Source: Pleurotus ostreatus/Saccharomyces cerevisiae fusant
Taxonomy: Eukaryota; Opisthokonta
NCBI GenBank assembly: GCA_024196135.1
Contig: JAMQCK010000917.1
Location: 1-14,036 of the forward strand
Reading direction: 5' to 3'
Length of the DNA: 14,036 nucleotides
Shown here one piece after another: positions 8,593 through 14,036 of this stretch (position 1 is the first letter of the stretch; the number at the start of each line of letters is the position of its first letter). A program made the translations under genes and the position numbers. The notes beneath the pieces were generated by a model, which was not told where the DNA came from, did not search any database, and saw nothing but the letters and a program-made list of their open reading frames with translations.

Positions 8593-9779
8593 ATGGCCCA
8601 TCTCGATCTCGACCTCACTATTCCTGACGGTGTGCTGCAGTATCTCTCAAAGACGCCTTTCGCTTCTAGCTCTGCGACGCGCCTATCCGGTGGTACCGCC
8701 AACTTCGTCTACCGCATCTACTTGAATGTGCCGTATGAAGGAAGGAGCACTCTCGTTCTGAAGTTTGGTCGATCTTTCTTGGAGATCGAAGGGCAAAGGG
8801 TCCCCTTCGATATCGCGCGTCAGGTGAAGCGGCTCTGTATCTGCTGCCATCTTTGTCGACTGACTTCCCGTGCAGCGATTCGAAGCGGAAGCCTTGAAGG
8901 CCGTCTCTAGCTGGATATCTGAAGACAGCCTCGTCACTGTGCCCGCCGTTCACCTCTTCGATGACGAAAACCACGTTATCATCATGGACGATTGCGGGGA
9001 AAGTTCCGTCACGCTGAAAGCGCTCATTCGGGACAAAAACATATCCACTCATGTTGCCGAACACATCGGTTGTGCTTTGGGAGAATTCCTCGCATTGGTG
9101 CATAGTCGCGGCGCAAAGCAGTCGCAAGAATTCCTGGGTTTGTTCGCCAGCAACGAGCAAGCCCGAAGCATCTCTGCCTGGGCGACGTATGGGCGAGCGC
9201 GGGAGACGCTGGAGGGAAGTGCGGGCCTCGCCGTGCTTGCAGATCCGCCCCTTGACGTTAGGCAGGAGAAGTTGGACAAGGTCGGCGCTGTTGCCAACAA
9301 TGTCATCGAGAAATTGAAGCATACTGAGGACAAGGTGCGTCTCCATAATTTCTGCTTGTCATGTCCAACCAGTCGTGCAGTTCGTCATGGGAGATTTTTG
9401 GCCTGGCAATGTACTTGTCACCTTGGATGGCGAGGATATAAAGTCGATTCAGGTGGTGGATTGGGAGCTGGCGAAGACTGGCATTCCTGAGCTGGACGCT
9501 GGACAGTTCTTTGCCGAGATGTACTTGATCTGCCGCTTCGACTTGGAGGCGAGGAGGGCTGCTTCTGCGACGGCGCGTGCATTTTTGGGCGCTTACCGCG
9601 GCCTGCATGCAGTCAACCAGCAGGCAGTGAACATTCATTGTGGCGTGCACTTGATCGCATGGACGCCTCGCGTGCCGTGGGGAGAGAAGGAGACGACAAA
9701 GCAGGTAGTCATGGAGGGCGTGGACATGATGTGCAGGGAAGATGGAGACGTGTTAGAGTACTTTGTCAAAGCATTGTGA
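8593..9779 (+). CDS. Kinase-like protein, aminoglycoside phosphotransferase / methylthioribose-kinase-like
   Basis: Exons 8593-8823, 8876-9334 and 9381-9779 give 362 residues. The fold is the APH/choline-kinase branch of the protein-kinase superfamily, which phosphorylates small molecules or, rarely, proteins. Seen: a nucleotide-loop-like RLSGGTANFVYR at 30-41, LVLKFG with Lys57 as the probable ATP-binding lysine, VIIMDDCGE as the hinge region, VMGDFWPGN at 232-240 with Asp235 as catalytic base and Asn240 as metal ligand, and VVDWELAKTG with Asp257 as the Mg-binding Asp. The usual His of the HGD motif is Met233 here. I recall MGDFW in other fungal members, so activity is plausible. The C-terminal half (FFAEMYLICRF, HLIAWTPRVPWG) looks intact. 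A role with the neighbouring halogenase is possible but unsupported. Calling it a drug-resistance gene would be unwarranted. Confidence 0.85.
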
Positions 9780-9925
9780 GATGATCCCTTTGTTGTCGGT
9801 CACGGACAAGAAAGACCTTCCTGATTAGGAAACAAGGCGCGCGTGGCGGACGAGCCGGGGCCGGATCTGTTGGCCGGTAATTGTTGTTGCTCACTCTTAT
9901 TTGGTGCGGCGCGCGAAGAGGCGCC

Positions 9926-12864
9926 ATGGATTCCAGTCCGACCAAGCTTTTCCTGCCCGAGTCCCTCAGCTACCCCGTCCGCATCGTCTCCCTCGACGCC
10001 GATGTCGGCAGCGTCACCCGCGGCGACCGCCTCCTCACCTACTCCTTTGCCTACCTCCCCGCGAACCCGTCCCCGGACGCCCTGCCCGAGACGCGCTTCG
10101 GCACGTGGGACTGCCCCGTCGATGGCGAGCTCACCGCCTGGAACGTCAAGCCCGGCGAGGTTATCTCGCGTCCGAAGGCGCGCGACCGCCCAGCGGTCCT
10201 GGTGACGGAGGAGTGCACGCACGGGGAGCAGATTGCCGGCATGTGCGCGCTCTGTGGCAAAGACATGACCAAGTGCGTATCCTATATTCAACAAGGCTGC
10301 GACGATACTGACGGCGCGACCCCCTCAGCGTGGATTACCTAGGAGTATCAGACACCTCACGAGCGTCGATCCAAATGACCCACTCCAAGAATGGACCAAC
10401 CGTATCCCGAGAAGTGGCCGAGCGCATCGAGCGAGAAGCCAACGAAGCCCTGCTCAAGGCGCGCCGTCTCAAACTCATCGTCGACCTCGATCAAACCATA
10501 GTACATGCTACCGTCGATCCGACTGTGGGGGAGTGGATCGCCGAGGGCGAGGCTTGGGAGGCTAAGCGCGCACGACTTGAGGCGAAGGCAGCCGCGCGAG
10601 CAGCAGCAGAAGAGGCCGGAGAGGACATCGACGACTCAGATCCAGAGGAGGAGTTGGAGGAATGCAACCCCAACTGGGACGCCCTCAAAGACGTCAAGAA
10701 GTTCCGCTTGGGCCCTGAGCTCATTGCACCCCCGAACATGAGGGGACGGCATATAGCCCTGGACGATGGGTGCATGTACTACATCAAGCCAAGGTGCGCC
10801 TCGTGTTCGGTTATGAAAGGGTGTCGTACTCATGGGCCTTTAGACCAGGATGGCAGGAGTTTATGAAGAACATGTCGGCAAAGTACGAGATGCATGTCTA
10901 CACAATGGGCACGCGAGCGTACGCGCTGGCGGTCTGCAAGGTCCTCGACCCGGATGGGCGTCTGTTTGGCGAGAGGATACTCAGTCGAGACGAGAGCGGA
11001 AGTGCGTATTGTCAGCTCTTTGAGTAGAACAATGCCTTACATCTATACAGGTTTAACTCAGAAGAGCCTCGATCGTCTCTTCCCCACCGATCAATCTATG
11101 GTCGTCATTATCGACGACCGAGCCGACGTCTGGTCCGGAGGTTTGCAGTTCTGGAGCCCCAATCTCATCAAAGTCGTGCCTTGTGCGTTACATCCTCCCG
11201 CTCCTTTCTTTTGCTAATTTTCCTTCAGACGACTTCTTCATCGGTATTGGCGACATCAACTCTTCGTTCTTGCCGAAGATACCCCCACTCGTGCCACAAG
11301 CGACACTACCAGGTACGTTGCCTATAGGTCCTTATATGCACCATACTCACATTCCACACAGGTAAAGCACCTCGCGACAAACCTCCAATCCCAATACCCG
11401 GGAAGCCGGAGGAGAACCTGAAGGATGCCGACGTCGAACTTCGTGCCCAGACCTTAGAGGCGCAAATGGAGGAGCGTCCCTTGGCGAAGAAACAGGAGGC
11501 TTTGCAAGAGCACGAAGAGGTTGCCGAAGGCGGGGATGCTGCTGCATCTGACGATGAGCACTCGTCGACGTCGTCAAAGTCGGGCAAGAAGATTCCCCCG
11601 CTGCTCACCAATAACGATCATGAGCTTGTCCGTGTTGGCAAGGTGTGTACAACTCATTTTGTATCTCCACACGGGTATTGACGCGTCTATCTTCCCAAGC
11701 TCCTCGACGAAGTGCACACGCGCTTCTTCATCGAGTACGATGCCCGCAAACCCGCGTCGCCCAAGAAGCGCAAGCTAGGCAGCCAAGAGCCCGAACGCCA
11801 CAACGTCCCCTACGACGTCAAACGCATCATCCCCTCCATCCGCTCCTCCGTCTTCCAAGGCTGCCACATCTGCTTCTCCAGCGTCATCCCCCTCGACATC
11901 CAGCCCGAATCGCACGAGTGCTGGCGCATCGCCAACATGTTCGGCGCGCGCTGCCACGCCATACTCGCCCCCGAGGTCACGCACGTCGTCGCCGGGAAGC
12001 AGGGGACGGCCAAGGTGGACGAGGCGCGGCGGCGCGGGAACATCAAAGTGGTGACGCCGATGTGGTTTAAGGATTCGGTGAATATGTGGCAGAGGCAGCC
12101 GGAGTCGAGGTATTTGCTCGACCCGCTGCCGCCGTCGCAGGGGGCGACGCCGCCGGATACGGATATGGAGGCGTTGGGGGATGCGCCGGAGAGCGATGAT
12201 GAGCTGTTGGTGACGGGTGACGGCGCCGAGCTTGAGCTCAATGATGTCGATTGGGCCGATATGGATGCGGAGATTGCCCAGGAGTTGGGGGATGATGATG
12301 ACCTTGACGACGGTGAAGAAGATGAAGAGTTCTCAGACGAGACGAATAGCGAGATAACGTACGTCGATCTCCTGCCTCTTTCATGCACGGCCATTCACGT
12401 CAGTCCCCCTTCTTGCCTACAGGAGTGCCACTCCATCTCCCGTCCGAGGCCAGAAGCGCTCACGAAGCGTGACACCGTCAGAGGTAGGCCCCGACGGCCC
12501 TCGCTCGTCACCACTTGCCAAGCGAAAGAAGCTTGCAGCCGACCGCGTAGGGGAGTCCCCCCTGAAGGCAGGCATCACCGCCGGCGACCTCACCGTCGCG
12601 GAAGCGAAGGTGGCGTCCGGGTCAAGATCGAAGGCGGGCTCGAGAGCAGCGACGCCTGTGCGGCGAGTCAACGGCTCGCGGGCATCGACGCCCCGTCCAA
12701 GGCCCTCGAGGCCTGGGTCTGTCGCGGGCGATACCGACAGTGCGATGGATAGCGAGGACGATGGTGGGAGCCAGAATGCGGAGGTTGACGATGATTTCTT
12801 GCATTCGTTCGAGGACGAGCTGGAGGCCGAGCTGGACTTGGGCGCGGAGGTGGAGGTGGGCTAG
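9926..12864 (+). CDS. FCP1: RNA polymerase II C-terminal-domain phosphatase FCP1
   Basis: Exons 9926-10272, 10329-10793, 10844-11001, 11051-11182, 11229-11312, 11362-11642, 11700-12358 and 12423-12864 give 855 residues, longer than the roughly 720-730 of yeast forms. FCP1 is a nuclear HAD-type phosphatase that removes phosphate from the Pol II CTD so the polymerase can be recycled. Seen: the catalytic loop VDLDQT (DxDxT, Asp168 and Asp170), HATVDPTVGEW, RPGW from 271, HVYTMGTRAYAL, GERILSRDESG, SLTQKSLDRLFPTDQSM and the second acid pair IIDDRADVW (Asp345, Asp346). An IGDINSSFLPKIPPL block follows. A BRCT domain occupies about 537-640 (VFQGCHICFSS..THVVAG..VVTPMWFKDS). PKKRK at 510-514 and LAKRKK are likely NLSs. 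The tail is acidic and Ser-rich, ending in DDDFLHSFEDELEAELDL, suited to TFIIF contact. Insertions sit at residues 186-228 and 352-357. The start lies 146 nt after the kinase-like gene. Confidence 0.95.
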
Positions 12865-13144
12865 GATCTGGGGGTAGGCTAGGACCTACAGATACACAGT
12901 ATGACAGTCATGGTCCGCCTTGGAGTATACGAGTTCCTGGCTGGTCCACTCACGATACGGCGACGAAGGACGTACGCACACTCATGTAGCATTCGGCCTG
13001 CTTTGGATTTTTCTGCTCACGTATTCTGTTGTACATGCACGTTTTCTCCTCTGTTTGCCGGTGTATAATGGGGTGGTGCAGCTAGATAGTAGGAATACAT
13101 AATACGCTTCTCATATCCTCTTTGCAGGCGACCACTCGTTAAAT

Positions 13145-13344
13145 ATGTGGCGCGCGCGTTTGGTGCACTTCTTGCTATCCCGTGAGGGCGTTGGCCCGAA
13201 TCTTCGCGCCACAGTCAAGCAGAATGGCGTAAGTAGTTCCTCTCTCTGCATACGTGTTTTATGTTGACCTTGCTCCGCGGGCGCCATACTGTACTTTGAT
13301 ACCCGGCGCAGTTGAACTTGAAGCCGGCAAACTCCGAGAGATAG
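13145..13344 (+). CDS. Candidate small spliced ORF, 38 residues, unknown
   Basis: ATG 13145 opens 28 codons (MWRARLVHFLLSREGVG, then PNLRATVKQNG) ending exactly at a perfect donor GTAAGT (13229). An intron of 83 nt with a TTGAC branch-like element and acceptor GGCGCAG (13311) leads in phase to LNLKPANSER and TAG 13342-13344. The N-terminus is basic and mildly hydrophobic, as in small mitochondrial proteins. I do not recognise the family. The support is the quality of the splice signals and the in-phase join. A chance ORF beside the 5' end of another transcript, or a leader exon of something else, is equally possible. Confidence 0.3.
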
Positions 13345-13716
13345 CTTGAAGCGATAGACGGGCGCCTAATCTCAGCCCGAACCTTCATATCCTCGACACC
13401 ATGTCTTCCCCTCCTCCCCTCTCCTTCGTCCGACGATGCACATATACTGTCGATCTATCTCGCCCTTCTAACCCCGAGCTACATTTACCCTGCCAATCAG
13501 GTCCGCCCCGTCCAGAAACAATCACCGCACACGAGCTCGTCATCGCGGCACATGGTCTCATCACGCATATAAAGATACGGACGCGGGATTTGCGCGCCCC
13601 CGCCCTCGACGCGTCCTTGTCCTCGGCACGTCAGGTTTCCACAGCAGGAGTGCTCCCCGCTTCCTAGTCAGCTGGTGCAAGGCTTCCACCGCCTTTCTAC
13701 CGCATCCCCTCCACTT

Positions 13717-13721
13717 TATAA
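13717..13721 (+). promoter_or_regulatory. TATA box of the gamma-glutamyltranspeptidase gene
   Basis: TTTATAAG with core TATAA at 13717-13721 lies 41 nt ahead of ATG 13758, so the 5' leader would be very short (about 10 nt) if initiation is about 30 nt downstream. It supports the chosen start. Confidence 0.5.
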
Positions 13722-13757
13722 GGGCTTGTCAAGTGCACACCTGCTCAGCCGAGTACG

Positions 13758-14036
13758 ATGTTCCCCCAGCGTCTTGCGGTTGCGGTTCTCGCGTCGATTG
13801 CGCTCGCGCGCGCGGCGGTCCTCCCGAGGAATGAGGTTGGTGTAGGACGCCATGGCGCCGTGGTCACGGAGGTCGCGCAGTGCTCGGACATTGGTCTCGA
13901 GATGCTCCTCGTCGGAGGGTCTGCAGCGGACGCGGTGAGCTCTCCTTCCCTCCGCCTTGCTCTGGATCGGCGCTGAAGAAACACAGATCATTGCTGCTGG
14001 CCTTTGTGTTGGCACGATCAATGGTAAAGGTACTTT
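13758..14036 (+). CDS. Gamma-glutamyltranspeptidase (glutathione hydrolase), 5' part, secreted
   Basis: Exon 1 is 13758-13934 (59 codons). Exon 2 is 13987-14023 (12 codons plus one base), followed by a donor GTAAAG at 14024, and the window ends inside that intron. The enzyme is an Ntn-hydrolase that cleaves or transfers the gamma-glutamyl group of glutathione at the cell surface or in the vacuole. Seen: a signal peptide MFPQRLAVAVLASIALARA with probable cleavage near Ala19-Ala20, then HGAVVTEVAQCSDIGLEML and GGSAADA at 53-59, running across the intron into IIAAGLCVGTIN. This matches the start of the mature family domain (GGNAxDAA..AxALxVxxxN), with Ser55 replacing the more common Asn. The nucleophilic Thr and the rest of the enzyme lie beyond the window. 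Confidence 0.88.

Larger units (their letters stand above)
12865..13757. other. Spacer between FCP1 and gamma-glutamyltranspeptidase
   Basis: About 890 nt. It starts with a small direct repeat around the FCP1 stop (GGCTAGGATCT and GGCTAGGACCT, 12859-12895). It also holds a candidate short spliced gene (13145-13344), an open frame at 13401-13667 with no family resemblance, and the TATA-containing promoter of the next gene. Nothing else is recognisable. Confidence 0.55.

Noticed and set aside
8666..9346. Minus-strand open frame (226 codons) opposite the kinase-like gene
   Set aside because: It spans an intron of a well-supported + strand gene and has no recognisable domain.
5733..9779. Halogenase plus kinase-like gene as an antibiotic-resistance or complete biosynthetic cassette
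   Set aside because: The APH fold is common in fungi for other substrates, and no core biosynthetic gene is visible.
11810..12394. Long minus-strand open frame (194 codons) opposite FCP1
   Set aside because: It is the shadow of the GC-rich BRCT/acidic exon. Its Ser-run composition mirrors the Asp/Glu codons of the + strand and shows no family motif.
13401..13667. Plus-strand open frame of 88 codons ahead of the transpeptidase
   Set aside because: No recognisable motif. It lies in the promoter region of the next gene and has no supporting intron or upstream signal.
1..14036. CRISPR array, tRNA/rRNA genes, retroelement or DNA transposon
   Set aside because: No regularly spaced repeats, no cloverleaf or rRNA signatures, and no reverse transcriptase, integrase or transposase motifs were seen.

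Overview
The window looks like nuclear DNA from a filamentous basidiomycete (Agaricomycete-type) fungus. Genes are broken by many short introns (46-67 nt) with GT..AG ends and CTRAY-like branch sites. Exons join in phase, and the encoded proteins are fungal families. All seven recognisable genes lie on the + strand, each with its own apparent promoter; this is not an operon. I assembled gene models by hand from splice signals, reading frame and protein-family conservation. Every model has a coding length that is a multiple of three, or runs off the window edge. No tRNA, rRNA, CRISPR array or transposon was recognised.

Layout: (1) 1-2090, the 3' part of a RAD5/HLTF-type SNF2 helicase with an embedded RING E3 domain (13 visible exons). 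(2) 2371-3784, a 411-aa nuclear-looking protein of a family I cannot name firmly, with a Lys/Ala-rich tail and a conserved globular part. (3) 4042-4827, a basic-secretory-protein (BSP) type zincin with HEVVH and IEGIAD motifs but no visible signal peptide. (4) 4828-5732, a gene-poor spacer with a good hairpin. (5) 5733-7903, a complete ten-exon flavin-dependent halogenase. (6) 7904-8592, a spacer. (7) 8593-9779, an APH/methylthioribose-kinase-like phosphotransferase. (8) 9926-12864, the RNA polymerase II CTD phosphatase FCP1 with a BRCT domain. (9) 12865-13757, a spacer holding one possible tiny spliced gene. (10) 13758 to the window end, the 5' end of a secreted gamma-glutamyltranspeptidase.

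How they work together: RAD5 (DNA-damage tolerance) and FCP1 (transcription cycle) are housekeeping genes. The halogenase is the main specialised-metabolism gene. It carries the FAD-binding, HIGES, F-x-x-K-x-G and W-x-W-x-I-P motifs expected of an active FAD-dependent halogenase, resembling basidiomycete phenol halogenases of the Armillaria ArmH type. No polyketide synthase, NRPS, terpene cyclase, transporter or pathway regulator is visible beside it, so it looks like an orphan tailoring enzyme. The strongest leads are its unknown substrate, two insertions in the FCP1 catalytic domain, and the apparently intracellular BSP-type peptidase.
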